A stretch of DNA of 64,000 nt from Talpa occidentalis. Taxonomy: Eukaryota > Chordata > Mammalia > Eulipotyphla > Talpidae. A program made the position numbers and the translations under genes. A model generated the notes under the pieces. The model saw only the letters and a list, made by a program, of their open reading frames with translations. It had not been told where the DNA came from and ran no database searches. The first letter of the stretch is position 1; each line of letters begins with the position of its first letter. Below are positions 35,164 to 47,453 of the stretch, one piece after another. The DNA lies in assembly GCF_014898055.3 (NCBI RefSeq), contig NW_023603184.1, positions 35,277,359 to 35,341,358 of the forward strand. Direction: 5' to 3'.

Positions 35164-36126
35164 CTATTTCAGAGTGAAGATATCTTTCTCCTTAGAAAAT
35201 AGCTTGACCACACCTTCCTGGATCTGCTTGGTCTTTGCTCCATAAACAATGGGGTTCAGGGTAGGAGGCAACATCAGATAGAGGTTGGCAATAATGATAT
35301 GGATATGGTGAGGAATGTTCTTTTCTCCAAAACGGTGAGTGAAAATAGTGAATAAGGCTGGGACATATGTGATGACAATAGCACAGATGTGGGATGTGCA
35401 GGTGCTGAAGGCTTTGTGACGGGCATCTGCCGATGACAGGCTCACCACAGCCCTCAAGATCATAGTGTAAGACACAGAAATGCAGAAGATGTCAAAGCCC
35501 CCAATCAGGAGGGCTGTCAAGAGACCATAGATGGCGTTGGCCTTGAAATTGCCACAGGACACCTTGGCCACAGACATGTGGTCGCAGTAGGTGTGAGGAA
35601 TGAAGTTGCCCCGGCAATAGGGCAGGCGCTTGGTGAGGAAGGTGAAGGGGATGATGAGCATCACACCCCTCAGGAAAGTGGCAAGACCAGCCTTGGCGAT
35701 GACAGGGCTGGTCAGGATGGTGGAGTAGCGCAGAGGGTAGCAGATGGCCACGTAGCGGTCCAGGGCCATGAGCATGAGCACCCCAGACTCCATGCCTGTC
35801 AGTGTGTGGACAAAAAACATCTGGGCCAGGCAGGCATGAAAGTCAATCTCCTTGAGGTTGAACCAGAATATGCACAGCATGTTGGGGACAGTGGTGGTGC
35901 ACAGGGTGACGTCAGTGAAGGAGAGCAGGGCCAGGAAGTAGTACATGGGCCGGTGCAGGGCCTCCTCATGGATGATGAGGTAGATGAGCCCACAGTTGCC
36001 CACGACAGCGATGATGTACATGAAGCAGAATGGCAGGGAGATCCAGACATGTGCGGCCTCCAGCCCAGGGATCCCATTCAAGATGAAGAACGTGGGTGTC
36101 AGGCTGGAGCTGTTGGCCCCAGACAT
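35164..36126 (-). CDS. OR52N2-like: olfactory receptor, OR52N family, chimaeric copy
   Basis: This is an intact class I odorant receptor of 320 residues. Residues 1-254 are identical to the OR52N2-like protein at 25478-26443: same N5 sequon, PMYYFLA, LDRYVAICYPL at 122-132, ECL2 cysteines and KAFSTC. From residue 255 it differs at roughly a third of positions (VPALFTIF, a GEKNIPHHIHI stretch, LMLPPTLNPIVYGAKTKQIQ) and ends VKLFSKEKDIFTLK, closer to the tail of the OR52N gene at 42673-43635. It therefore looks like an older, distinct OR52N gene whose first three quarters were overwritten by the OR52N2-like sequence. All functional motifs remain. The start follows the same MSGANSSSLTP leader. 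Orthology to a single human gene is not meaningful for such a mosaic. Confidence 0.95.
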   Translation of the reverse strand: MSGANSSSLTPTFFILNGIPGLEAAHVWISLPFCFMYIIAVVGNCGLIYLIIHEEALHRPMYYFLALLSFTDVTLCTTTVPNMLCIFWFNLKEIDFHACLAQMFFVHTLTGMESGVLMLMALDRYVAICYPLRYSTILTSPVIAKAGLATFLRGVMLIIPFTFLTKRLPYCRGNFIPHTYCDHMSVAKVSCGNFKANAIYGLLTALLIGGFDIFCISVSYTMILRAVVSLSSADARHKAFSTCTSHICAIVITYVPALFTIFTHRFGEKNIPHHIHIIIANLYLMLPPTLNPIVYGAKTKQIQEGVVKLFSKEKDIFTLK

Positions 36127-36160
36127 GATGGCCGCCAGGCAGGGAGCATTTCACATTCTT
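35393..36160 (-). other. gene-conversion tract, copy 2 (with 25710-26477)
   Basis: This is the recipient-side copy of the 768-bp near-identical tract. The flanks on both sides are specific to this locus. The tract is visibly more GC-rich than the gene's own 3' quarter, as GC-biased conversion would produce. Confidence 0.9.
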
Positions 36161-38474
36161 CATTAGCAATTGTTTCCTGTACAGAGGAGAGTTAGGGTTT
36201 AAGACCCTATAAGAGGGAGTTTTTTGACCCATAAATGCCACAATCTTTCCTTTGTTAACCAGGATATTTTGTTTTCCAGCTCCACTTTTTAGCATATGGT
36301 GTGTATAAATTACAGTACAGCCTTACCCTCCCCACGTCCCATTGTAACTTCCCTCACGCTCCATACCACCCTAGAACACCTCTGGCACTCCACATATTCC
36401 AATGATAATAATAAAAAAGGCTGTGAACTGGGCTACAGTTGTCTTCTTCCTTTCAAAAAACTTTTTTTCCATTTTCTTCCCTTCTCTCAGTTTCTTCCCT
36501 GAGTCTTGTCACTAAAATCATGTGGCTATGTTACAGAATCACATGAATCTAACTAGACCTTACTGGTAGTTTCATTTTCCAGCTTTAAAGGCCAATCAAA
36601 AATTAGTCCTGCCTTGAAGATTATGAAGAAATCTAATATTCTACATAAAATTTGCCAAGAAATCTCTGTATAACTTGCTTAAGGTAATATAATTGTTTTT
36701 GAGAAAACAAAAAAAGTATTTATGCTTCCACACCATTAGTTTTATAGAAATTAAGTAATATTTTTATTATGGCTTGTTTCACTCAGATATAGCATCCCTT
36801 TCCTTTTGATTTTTTTGGCCTTCCTTTTTTCCCTGCTCTCCATTCTCAATGGACTCAGGAAGCCCTGGAAGTTCTAAGTATTATTGATTGTCTATACTGC
36901 TTTAATTTAAATATTTCCTTTGTTACCTATGAACAGGTAATTGTTACAAAATATACCATATCTCTGGGTTGTTATTTCTCATGCAAGCAGTAGAAATAAT
37001 TTGATGACGTTTCAGGGATGTTTAAAGAAAATTAAACGTTCTAGGTGGTTAAAGTACTTCTTTTAAGCTTTGGAGTCGCTGAGTCTCCTTATGTACCCAA
37101 ATCAATGTCCAACACTCCCACTATCCAGCAGAAATAAATAAACACTTGCAGTGTGATGGCGTGTATTACATGGCTAGGAAGACATATGGCATGAGATCTT
37201 GTCATGTAAACATTCTAAAAATCACTGTGGCAACCACTCCTACTGGCCCAGGTACATAAATTAACTATGGAATAAACAAAATGCAATGCACTACACATTT
37301 CAGAGACACCTGGGCTCTGGTTGCTAAGCTGGCTGTATCTCATGTAAATGATCTCCTTTATAAGGGAGTTCCAGAAAAGTCACTGCATGCAGAAACCATT
37401 ATTTCACACCTCTACATTAGAGAAATTTCAAGATTAAAATATTCAGTGTCCACCATCTTAAATGTGTACAATGTGATTAAATGAATGGAATATGTGGAAA
37501 ATGAGACCAAGGCCTGTGAAAATCATGTAGGAAGAAAAAGAGTCTTTACCTCTTAAGTGCTTCTTGTTAAATTGCCTTTTGTTAACAGTCCCCATGTATC
37601 TCCCCATACCAATCTATTCCTGTCTTAGCCAATAATGTTTTCACTTTTCCTCAAACAGGTATTTTTGAAAATTTCCCAAACTCACCTCAAAGTTAGGCAC
37701 AACCAAATCCCTATGCATACTTGAGAATCCTTATGAGTTCTTTAAAATCTGGGATGGCACCTCTTACATAGGATTTTTAGTTTCCCTGGAGAACTGCTGG
37801 CAAGACATCCCAGGTGGACTGATTCCCCAAATGAGATGTCTCAGAGGCCCTCTCTTTGAAGACAATGAACTTTGTAGCTGGTGGTAATATGTCTGTATTT
37901 AATTTTGGTAGAAGAAGAAACAACAAACACATTAAGATCTAATACCTTTTCTCCAGTGATGTGGAAAATAGCATCATTTAAAAAACATTTTTGTTATAAA
38001 ATAAATATATCCTTAATATAGAAAATATGAAAAATTATGGGAACATATACTAAAAGTTGAAAAATTATCTGTAATTCTAGCACAGCAGATAGCTGTTCTA
38101 AAAATGTTTTTGGTATTTTAATCAGTTTATAATCATTATGCTTAACATTTTGTTTATGGATAAATTTCATACCGTATAAAATGTTCATATATTTGCTTTT
38201 CATACCTAATATTATTTTTGAAGATTTTCTCATGTCATTCTTTTTGCCTTGAAGCTGAAACTTTCAGCAGTTAAACCTTCTTCCCACCCACTGATTATAT
38301 AAAATTTCATTAAGCATTTCATTAATCTCGACTATTTGTTTCTAATTGCTTTCTTTAAAAATAATTATTCTATGGCTATCTTGACTACTCTATTTGCATT
38401 ACTAATTTTCCTCTCTTCAGATGATAAGAAATAGAATTAAAGTTTGTGGAATCAAAAGGTATGTGCAGGTTTTC
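36161..38474. other. intergenic upstream of second OR52N copy
   Basis: No gene or recognised repeat. TTCCCTGGAGAA (37792-37803), 1.7 kb upstream of the CDS, is one base away from an O/E palindrome and is the only promoter-like hint. Confidence 0.35.
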
Positions 38475-38741
38475 TTTTAAAGATTTATTTATTTATGCAA
38501 ACAAGAACTGGGGTATAGGCCAGAGGTGGGGGGGGGTGAGAGGATTCACCAGAGAAAGTGGGCAACAGAACAGGCAGACTGACTGAAATACACTGCTGAG
38601 GGCAGAAGCGGGAGAGTCAGGAGAGGTCTGCCGCACCATGTGGGTTGCTCCCTGGCCAGCCAGGTATCAAACCGGCACTGCAGAGGCTGTGGACAGCTTC
38701 ACAGCTTTGCACTCAACCGCCTGTGCCACCAGGGAGGCCCT
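38475..38741 (-). mobile_element. tRNA-derived SINE (older subfamily)
   Basis: The reverse complement begins GGGCCTCCCTGGTGGCACAG and runs complete to TTTGCATAAATAAATAAATC. A G run at 38528-38536 interrupts the body. The target-site duplication is not clear. Confidence 0.9.
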
Positions 38742-41700
38742 GTTTATTTTTGCTTATGTTTTCTTTGCTGGTGGAATCTGACATCAAATCTCTTTTCAAT
38801 CGATTGAAATGGCTTTGACTCCTTATCTCAAATATAAAAATATTCAGTTCAAATTCTTTTCTCTAATTATCCCAAACAATAGTTAAGCCATCCATGTAAA
38901 ATTCTGTTAATTTTTTCAGTTTTTCTATTAAACTATTTTAAGGGTTTTTTGTTTGTTTGTCTTTAGGAAACATCAGCAAAATTATTTCTCACAGTTCTGA
39001 AATCTAGGAAGTCTAAGACCAACACACTGGTAGATTCCGCTCCACTTCCAGTTCATGTTCTGCACCATTTCATTGTGTTCTCACTAGTGGAGGGGGAACG
39101 GATCTCTTTGGGGGTCTCTTTTATAAGGCACTATCCCCTTGAGGGCTCTGCCCTCATGAACTTTTCAATATATGAATTTGAGGTGGGTGGGAGGCAGCAT
39201 GCAAATGTTCAATCTGTAACACTTGGGTTCAAGTTTCTACTCTGCTACTACCTTGTGATGTGGGCAGATCCTATCCTCATCTGCAAAAGATGGGGCTTGC
39301 TAATCTTTAACTTTACAATTTTAGAAGTTTTGACTTTCCAATATTTTTCTGCTGGGTCTTACTCATTGACTCTGCAGTTTTCAGATTATATGTCTAACAG
39401 TGTGTTTTTAAAGGCGCCATAGAAAGGACCTAAAAATCTGGAGGTACAGTAGGTCTGGGAAGAGTTATAAACACAAATGCCTCTCTGAAGAGTAGGGATG
39501 AGTGGTATTGCCAGAATATGGATGAAAATGAAAGCTGATAGGTCATATTGTTCAACAAATATTTGTGGACGGGTATAACATTGTAAAGGCTTTGGTAATT
39601 TCAGGTGGAATCAGGTTACATTTTAGGGTGAAATGGCCATTACATCATGCCAACCCATTTCTGGCCAGAAACTGAATGCCATGAAAACCCATGGGTACTC
39701 GTTGACGAATTTGACCATTCTAGGTCAAACTGCATCACTGTAAAGCAGTAACAGTGGAATAAGGAAGGATGAGAGCTGATGTGCCTTCCAGGATAGTTAG
39801 AGTTTCCAGATAGTGCTACACTCTTGACAGCAGCCAACCTGTAAAGAAGGGGCAACAAGGCAGAAGTTGGCTAACTGCACAACTGGCCAGAGATAGTAGT
39901 AATGAGGGTGTCAGGATCATCCTGCCATGGCTTGGTCCAGTTATGCTGGACTGGCAGTCCATCGGGTGTCCCTATTCGTGGAAGAAAACCATTTAGAAAA
40001 CATGGGACAAAGCCCCCTGATCCTACAGCTTCTTCTTTAGTGCCACTACCCTGGTGGAGCCAGGGATGACCAGGTGAAAACCTCATACCAGTCGATTACT
40101 ATAGGTCCCATAGAGCTACAGCCTGGAGAGGCTGTGTCTGTTCTTCCCTAGACCCCTCCTCTGCAGCTTCCAGCTCTCAGATACTGTGCTTCTCACAGTG
40201 GGCAGTGAGCCCCCCTGGCACCTGCAGAGGGCCATGTTCTTGGGCCCACGCTCAAGTCCCTCCCCATGTGACCTGACTCGATGGAAGTAATAGATTAGAT
40301 TTTTTTTTTTTTTTTTTTTTTTTAAGGAGAAGCTTTATCTATGGTAATTTTCATTTCAAGGAAATGGCTACTGAGTGACAGAGTTCAGGGAAAGAGTGAA
40401 AAAAATTTCATGCATGGTCTTAGCTTTATTTCACCAGTTCATAAAACATAAAACACATCTGTTAGAGGGGTCATGTGCTTTGTGTTCTCCCGATCATTCT
40501 ATTTCATTTTATGTTTCCATCTTCTGTATCTCTGTACCTTTACCCATATGATCAGTGGAAATGGTTAGGTAGATAATTCTGGAGGTTCAGCTGGAGTAAG
40601 ATAATTTTCACTATCCATGCCATCACCTTGTCATATCCTTATACCCGTTGTTTGAAAGGAACTGTAATAAGATTACATTGATATCTGGGTGTCAGTTCTT
40701 GGTACCTAAAGTCTTAGCTCTGGAGCTAAGCAAACTGTTTGAGGCTGACGTAGGGCAGCGGTGTCCATTTTAACAAGCCCACTGAGCTCTGCTGTACAGC
40801 TTAGTCTCTAAGGGAAGAGATAGAATTTGAAATGAAGTCTTTTCCCCATTTTTTCTGGCTCATTTTATTTCTTTCTTGTTGTTTTCCTTTAATTCCCTCC
40901 CTTCTCTCTCTCCCTGCATAAATCCTGAGTAGATTTTCTTTCATTACCACCTTCCTTATAATTATTTAAAATTTTTTGGTGATTTCGGTCTGTTGGCTCT
41001 AAGTTCAATTGTGAGTTGGTTTCCAGAGCTTTTTTTTTTTTTCCCATGAAACCCAATTTTGAGTTTGTAAGGGGAAGATGTCATAAAGTTCATTGGAGAT
41101 ATTACTCAGGTGACTCAAATAAATGTTATTTAATGCAATTTGCTTCTCTGGATTTTTAAGTTTTTGTTCTGGATTGCTTTATTTGTTTTACATTTTAAAA
41201 GGACAGGGTTATTAGGAAAGCGAGAAAGAAAATGAGAGGCATCTACACAGTCATAGGTGGGCAGGAGAGTTTTGTTCTGGTTTTAATTGCTGTTAGTGGT
41301 GTTGCCTTCCTACCCTCATACACACCTTCTTCCCAGGGTGTCTTTTTGCATTTGAATTTTAATATTAATGCCCTGAGACTTATCCAGTCTTGCTCTTTCA
41401 TAAAATGAGGGCAACTAGAGCTACCCTATAGTTTTGAAGTATAAGGTCAATGAGAGGTGAATAGGAGGTGAATTTCAATACCTGACAAAAAGACAATTTA
41501 GGAAAAGTAATTTCTTGATCTGTTTGCTAGCGTTTTGGTATGTTTTAAATGGCATTACCTGATGAACAAAATTTACCAAATCCAAAAACATAATTCAAAG
41601 AGATAGCAACTTTACTGATTATAAGTTTATAATTTATATTACACACATTGTCATACTATTACTACTTTTATACTCATTTCGCTTCCAAATATGTGAAAAC

Positions 41701-42672
41701 TATTTTGTAAAAATACATGCTGTGATTAGTATATTTCACAATCATTTGACTATATATATATCAATATTCAAATATAGTCTTCATCGTAGCATATAATAAG
41801 AATATACTCTTAATCAGTTTTAAAATATCTCTATCTACTTATCAATTGTATCAATCTCCTGATCTTATTCTACTACTCCAGTTTCCCCTTGGCTTATGCT
41901 CATATTCTGTCTTCCTTTTCATTCAGTCGTGCTATCTTTGATTACTCAAGAGTTTTTTTCCTTGTAATCAAACTCAGACATCCTTGATTGGCAAAGTGTG
42001 ACTATTTTCTTCATGGTGACTTTCCATTGCTTATAAAGCCTTTCCTCAAAAAGCTATCAGATAGTATCCACTCTGTCTTTCAAAATTCTGCTGGATGTGA
42101 ATTCCAAGTAGTACTTCCCAGATTACAATGAACTCCAGCAATCATATTTGCCCCAGTTTCATGTACAGAAATACATTCATAAACATCCAAATAATCACAT
42201 AGGCAGTGAAATTCCATAGATAAATTAATAGACAAGGGTGTTCTAAAGATATACAAGTTTCACATAAATATGGAATAAAAAGGATAACAACCTCAAAATT
42301 CAGCAGTGACAGTCTATGGACTATTTTCTGGGCCTTACCCAGTCTTCTGAGGTCTCTCTCTCTATGTGACATTCTCTCTATTCCTGCATTATTTCTACAT
42401 CAAATTGCATTAGTCATCAAAAATTTACTTGAAGTTAGATATCAACTATTCCACTCTGTGCATCCATCCAACAAGGTATAACAAAGTTAAAGCATTATTT
42501 TCTATTTTAATTTTCTTTCAAGTTAGAAGTCTCATTTTATGATAGGTTCACAAATTTTATAGTAGAATATTAAAAGGTATTTTCTCCTACTTGTGGTTAT
42601 TGAATTTTGCATTTATTCTCTATAAATTTTTTCTTTATAGTTATACACATTGAAGAATTCTGTATTATAAAT
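38742..42672. other. intergenic between OR52N genes
   Basis: No gene is recognised. There is a MIR on plus at about 39205-39295 (ACACTTGGGTTCAAGTTTCT). The interval 39600-40299 has raised GC and no match I can name. A run of 24 T occupies 40300-40323. Short open frames at 39640-40086 have no recognisable family features. Confidence 0.4.
40300..40323 (-). repeat. poly(T) tract, possible retrocopy tail
   Basis: Twenty-four uninterrupted T follow TAGATTAGA. A minus-strand poly(A) of this length commonly marks an L1-mediated insertion whose body would lie to the right, but the adjoining sequence is not recognised. Confidence 0.5.
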
Positions 42673-43635
42673 TTATCTCACACTCAAAATATCTTTCTCT
42701 CTATAAAACAATTTGATGACTCCTTCACGGATCTGCTTGGTCTTCACCCCATAGACTATTGGATTCAAGGTAGGAGGCAGCAACAGGTACAGGTTGGCTA
42801 TAAAAATGTGGATATGGTGAGGTATGGTGTGCCCCCCAAAGCGGTGGGTGAAGAAGTTGAAGAAGGCTGGGACATAGGTGATGACAATAGCACATAAATG
42901 GGATGTACAGGTGCTGAAGGCTTTGTGACGTGCATCTGCAGATGACAGATGCACTACAGCACGGATAATCATGATGTAAGACATGGAGATAAAGATCATA
43001 TCAAATCCCCCAATAAAAATGGCCGCTATCAGACCGTAGATAGCATTAATCTTGATGTTGCCACAGGATAATTTGGCCACAGCCATATGGTCACAGTAGG
43101 TGTGGTGGATGAGGTTGCCCCTGCAATAGGGAAGACGCTTGATCAGGAAAGTGAATGGGATAATGAGTAACACACTGCGAGTGAAGGTGGCAAGCCCAGC
43201 CCTGGTGATTACAGTATTGGTGAGGATGGTAGAATAGCGGAGAGGATAGCAAATGGCCACATAGCGATCCAGAGCCATGAGCATGAGCACCCCAGATTCC
43301 ATGCCCGTCAACATGTGGATGAAAAACATCTGTATAAGGCAGGCATTAAAATCAATCTCTTTAAGACTGAACCAAAAGATACATAACATATTGGGGACAA
43401 ATGAAGTGCACCCGCTAACATCTGTAAGGGACAGCAAGGCCAGGAAGTAGTACATGGGCCGGTGCAGGGCCTCCTCATGGATGATGAGGTAGATGAGCCC
43501 ACAATTGGCCACAACAGCGATGGTGTACATGAAGCAGAATGGCAGGGAGATCCAGACGTGTGTGGCCTCCAGCCCAGGGATCCCATTGAGGATGAAGTAT
43601 CTGGGAGTCAGACTGCAGCTGTTGGCTCCATGCAT
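42673..43635 (-). CDS. OR52N-like: olfactory receptor, OR52N family
   Basis: This is an intact class I odorant receptor. An open frame extends upstream to 43650, but the start at 43635 (MHGANSCSLTP) aligns with the MSGANSSSLTP start of its neighbours and gives 320 residues. Landmarks are LHRPMYYFLA, C before TM3, MALDRYVAICYPL, ECL2 with HHTYCDHMAVAKLSC, KAFSTCTSH, PPTLNPIVYG and tail REKDILSVR. Two oddities are seen: the N-terminal sequon is N-S-C instead of N-S-S, so normal glycosylation may be weakened or lost, and TM1 has AN instead of the near-universal GN. A 157-bp stretch covering TM1 (43439-43595) is much closer to the OR52N2-like genes than the rest. Which human OR52N gene is orthologous is uncertain. 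Confidence 0.93.
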   Translation of the reverse strand: MHGANSCSLTPRYFILNGIPGLEATHVWISLPFCFMYTIAVVANCGLIYLIIHEEALHRPMYYFLALLSLTDVSGCTSFVPNMLCIFWFSLKEIDFNACLIQMFFIHMLTGMESGVLMLMALDRYVAICYPLRYSTILTNTVITRAGLATFTRSVLLIIPFTFLIKRLPYCRGNLIHHTYCDHMAVAKLSCGNIKINAIYGLIAAIFIGGFDMIFISMSYIMIIRAVVHLSSADARHKAFSTCTSHLCAIVITYVPAFFNFFTHRFGGHTIPHHIHIFIANLYLLLPPTLNPIVYGVKTKQIREGVIKLFYREKDILSVR

Positions 43636-43650
43636 GATGGTGAATTGCAA

Positions 43651-46439
43651 AGCATGTTACTTTTTGTACCAATAAAGGTATTAGGAGAAAGTTTTAAGAT
43701 TATTTTCAGCCAGAGACAATAGGTGAGCCAGTATTTTGCACAATATAAATAACAGATTTTGGAGTAAAGAATCTTTTTGTACCCAGAGCATTTTTTATTC
43801 CTACTGAATGGTACTGAGCAATTATTAAGCAAAGTAATGCAAACAGAGTAACAAGGCCCCAATCTGGCTTGGTTTTATACCTGGTTCTAAATGTACCTGC
43901 TCATACCCCCAGGCCAGTCAGTAATGCTTGCCTTTGTTCCTAGGGCAACTTCCAAAGTATGGGCCCTCTTTAAATAACACTGATTCTCCTAACTTTTCAC
44001 CGATTTTCCCTTCAAAAATTCCTATCAGATTTGTCTCCTGAGTTAATTCAATGACATGATCACCTACTTATCACACACATATAAAATTATATGGTTGAGC
44101 AACATCTATTCACAAGTATAAATATGGAAAGTCTAATTTTTCCAAGTCTAAGATTTTCATCTTTCTTCATTATTCTGGGACATGGATCTAGCATGAAAGA
44201 TTTTTGATTAAAATCGCAAGATTGCAGGATGTTTCTTATGAGAAAACTGTTCTTTATCTTATGTTTTTAAAAGTTCCTATCTATTTTTTGGTTCAGATTA
44301 TCAACTTCAGTTGTTCATTTTCCCACAGCATTGTATTGTATCTTACATTGTATTTTCAAACATTATTTCACATATTCTTCTGTTGCATGTTAATCTCTCC
44401 GACATAACTGTTTCCAAAGTTCTAATTTTGATTGCTTCTACTTTCTCTCCATTCTTTCAATGGTGTTAAGTATCTACTCAGTGCTAACCTTAAAATAAGA
44501 CTTTATAAAAAAAAATCTTAATTTAAAATTGCAATCCCTGCACCCCTACCAATCTTAGATAACATTTTCCTTTCCAGCTCTTCCTTACTCTCCAGTATTT
44601 AGTACTGTCTGTGGCCCCTCCCTAAAATCCACACACACAGGTATTCCTGTCTATTTTGTTCATGGCAGTATCTTTTATTTAAAATAGTGACTGGCGCTAC
44701 AAATGAATTTCTAAACCTCCTTTTTTGTTAGTCTCCTTGCTTTCCGCAAATAACAAATTAGTAAGCAATTGAAAATAAAAGTATGCCTGAGGGATGGAAA
44801 ACATGTTTCAAGATGTCAAGAATCTTAAAGATATACAAGAAATGAAAGGAGATATTTAAAATTGGGATAAGTACATAGAATAGATGGAAGTATTTGTTGT
44901 TTGTGTTATCTTGCTTACCCTGAGAGCATACATAGAAAGAACAGGAAAAGTTATAGGGAAGATTTGGGGATGAGGAATGTGGTTCATTTATGCAGATAGA
45001 AATAATAGAAACCTCTAGTATGATAACATGATTACTATCATGAGATGTATTCAAGCAAAAGAAGAACAGCATGTGTCATGAATGCTGTGTCAGGAAGTTG
45101 GGCTATAGTGTCACTGGAATTTCTTCCTATATTTGCACTAATGCATTTTCACTGGAAGAGTTCAGTCTTAGCACTTCCTAAGGAAGATTCCTCCCTCTAG
45201 GAACAGCAAAGTTTCCTGTTACTGCACAGAATTGTGTTTCTTTTAGCATTAACATTTCTTTGGTCTTGTTGTATCAGAATCACGAATTTTTTTTCCTTCA
45301 ATGCCTAAGTTTTCCCCATATCTCCTCCCTCTTCAAAGACTTTGCAAATCTCTGTTTCATAGTCTAAAGAGCAAGATAATTCAGTCCTTATTCAATTACT
45401 CTATGCAAACCTCTCTTATTTGTTGAATATTTGCAAATTTTCTGTGCCTCTGGTACCTTTTTCTTCTACATCACTCATACTCACCTTGATGCCATGTGTT
45501 TTCAGACCTCCATTCATGACTGATATTGCTCAGAAAAGTTATACCACATTGGTCAGGAAGCATATATAACAACGCTCAATGGTTTCTCTGGGGATTTTCT
45601 AAGCAAAAAGACATTCATTTGGGATTTCACTGATAGATATCGCAGTGGTCTCTGATGGGAAAGGAAGCCAATTCAACTTCATTGAAACTAGATCTATATT
45701 GGAATATAATTGAGCCAGAGGGGAAAAACCCCTCAATAATTACCCTTAAATTTTAACAACTTTTCTTTGATGGGACATGTAAATAGTATCCAGTATCCAC
45801 TGAATTATAAACCTGGAATTATAGCTGAATTCCTAGTGTTTCAATTCTAGCTTCGTAACTTTTGTCACAGCTTTACCTATATGACATATATGGGCCTCCT
45901 GCCATGAATAAACAATTTTAGAAACTTCTGTGCCAGAAACTCATTAAAATATATGTCAAGCAAGAAGGCTGGCTTGTATGTTCATTGGAAACATTGTTCT
46001 GTTAATGTACTGTTTCTCTAGTCCTCTCCCCTCTACTTCAGTAAAAATACAATATTCTTTCTTATTGTAACTTCATTGCAGATGTTGATCAAATCAAAGG
46101 GAACTGAAGAGTTGATAGATTGAAATTCTCACAAGGTGAAGGGGAGAAAGCAGAGAACATAGTGACCACAATTGTTATTATCCCTTGGTTTTGTTGAAGT
46201 CTGTGCAGGGGTATTGGAAGGTGAAAACAGTGAGGAGGAATTTGCATGACTTTTAAAAGCCTGTTTTCTCTGAAGGTCATCATTATTAAGTTGGAAAAGA
46301 GACTCAGAGGTGATAATGGTTTCTGCTTGTCCCAGGCCCAAAATATCAGAATACACATTCTTTCAAGAGCATATGGATTTGTAAAATGTATCCATTTAAA
46401 AATAAAATTCTACTGATTTACCATTATTTACAAAGCTAT
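43651..46439. other. intergenic upstream of OR52N gene
   Basis: No gene or clear repeat is recognised over about 2.8 kb. No canonical O/E palindrome was found; TTCCTAGGGCAA near 43938 is a poor match. Confidence 0.35.
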
Positions 46440-46800
46440 GTAAATTTGGAGGGGTACATCATGACCTGTACTTGTGGATAAGCCTTACCTCACCCCCATC
46501 ACAGTCCTAGTGCCATTCACACACAAGTTGATGTCCTCTGCCCTTTTTATCTACCACCTTTCCCTCCCTTCATCATAACCACTGTATTTTTTCATAAAGT
46601 CCGAGAGTTATTTTTATTGTGTTTTTCAGTTCGTTTACTTTGGTTACTCTACATAAGAGAAAAAAATCATTTCATAATTTTTTTAAATTTTTGACTATTT
46701 TTCTTAGCAAATCACCTCAAGTTCCATGTTTTGCAAAAGGCAAGATTTTATCTTTTTTTAACATCTGAGTAGTATTCCAGTGTGCATGCATACAGTAGCT
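46440..46800 (-). mobile_element. L1 LINE fragment, antisense
   Basis: A diverged antisense L1 3' region is visible: TTTACTTTGGTTACTCTACA, TTTTGCAAAAGGCAAGATTT, ACATCTGAGTAGTATTCCAG. Confidence 0.65.
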
Positions 46801-47024
46801 TCTCTTTTCAAACATCCTCAATGGGCATTTAGGCTGTTTCCATATGCTTTATTTTCTGGCTATTTTATCTTTCTATTCTTTCTTTTTTATGTGTTACTAT
46901 TTGTTTTTTCATTTACACACATGATATCTATTAATCTATACCTATATTTATTCATAGCTATATATGTGTGTATATATAAACAAATACATATACATCATAA
47001 TTATTATTCACCTATACAAAAGGG

Positions 47025-47453
47025 GAAAAATTTCTGTCATGAAACAACACAGATGGATCTTGAAGGCATAATGCTAAGTGGAGAGAGACATATCCTGTAC
47101 AACTCTAAGATTTCATACTAATATAAAAAAAAAAATAGAATTGCAGTTGCCAGGGGCTGAAGAGTAGAGAAAATGGGGAGATAATGGACATAGGATACAA
47201 ACTTGCAGTTATAAAATGAGTAAGTTCGGGGGATGTAATATGGTGACTACAGTTAATACTGTATTGCGTACTTTAAAGTTACTATCAGATTAAACAACAA
47301 CTAAATGGTAATTGATTATGTGAGGTAAAACATGTGATAACTAAACTTAGTGATAGACATTCTGCAAAATATACATGCATCAAATCATCATATCATGAAC
47401 TTTAAGCTTTCATGATGTTGCATGTCAATTTATCTCAATAAATTTGGAAAACC
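47025..47453 (+). mobile_element. L1 LINE 3' end (old)
   Basis: An L1M-type 3' region in sense: ACACAGATGGATCTTGAAGG, TTGCCAGGGGCTGAAGAG, TATGGTGACTACAGTTAATA, and the end CAATTTATCTCAATAAATTT. A SINE is inserted exactly at its end. Confidence 0.8.

Noticed and set aside
46089..46358. Overlapping 75- and 89-residue frames
   Set aside because: Two overlapping frames of similar length with no family similarity are expected by chance in 64 kb.
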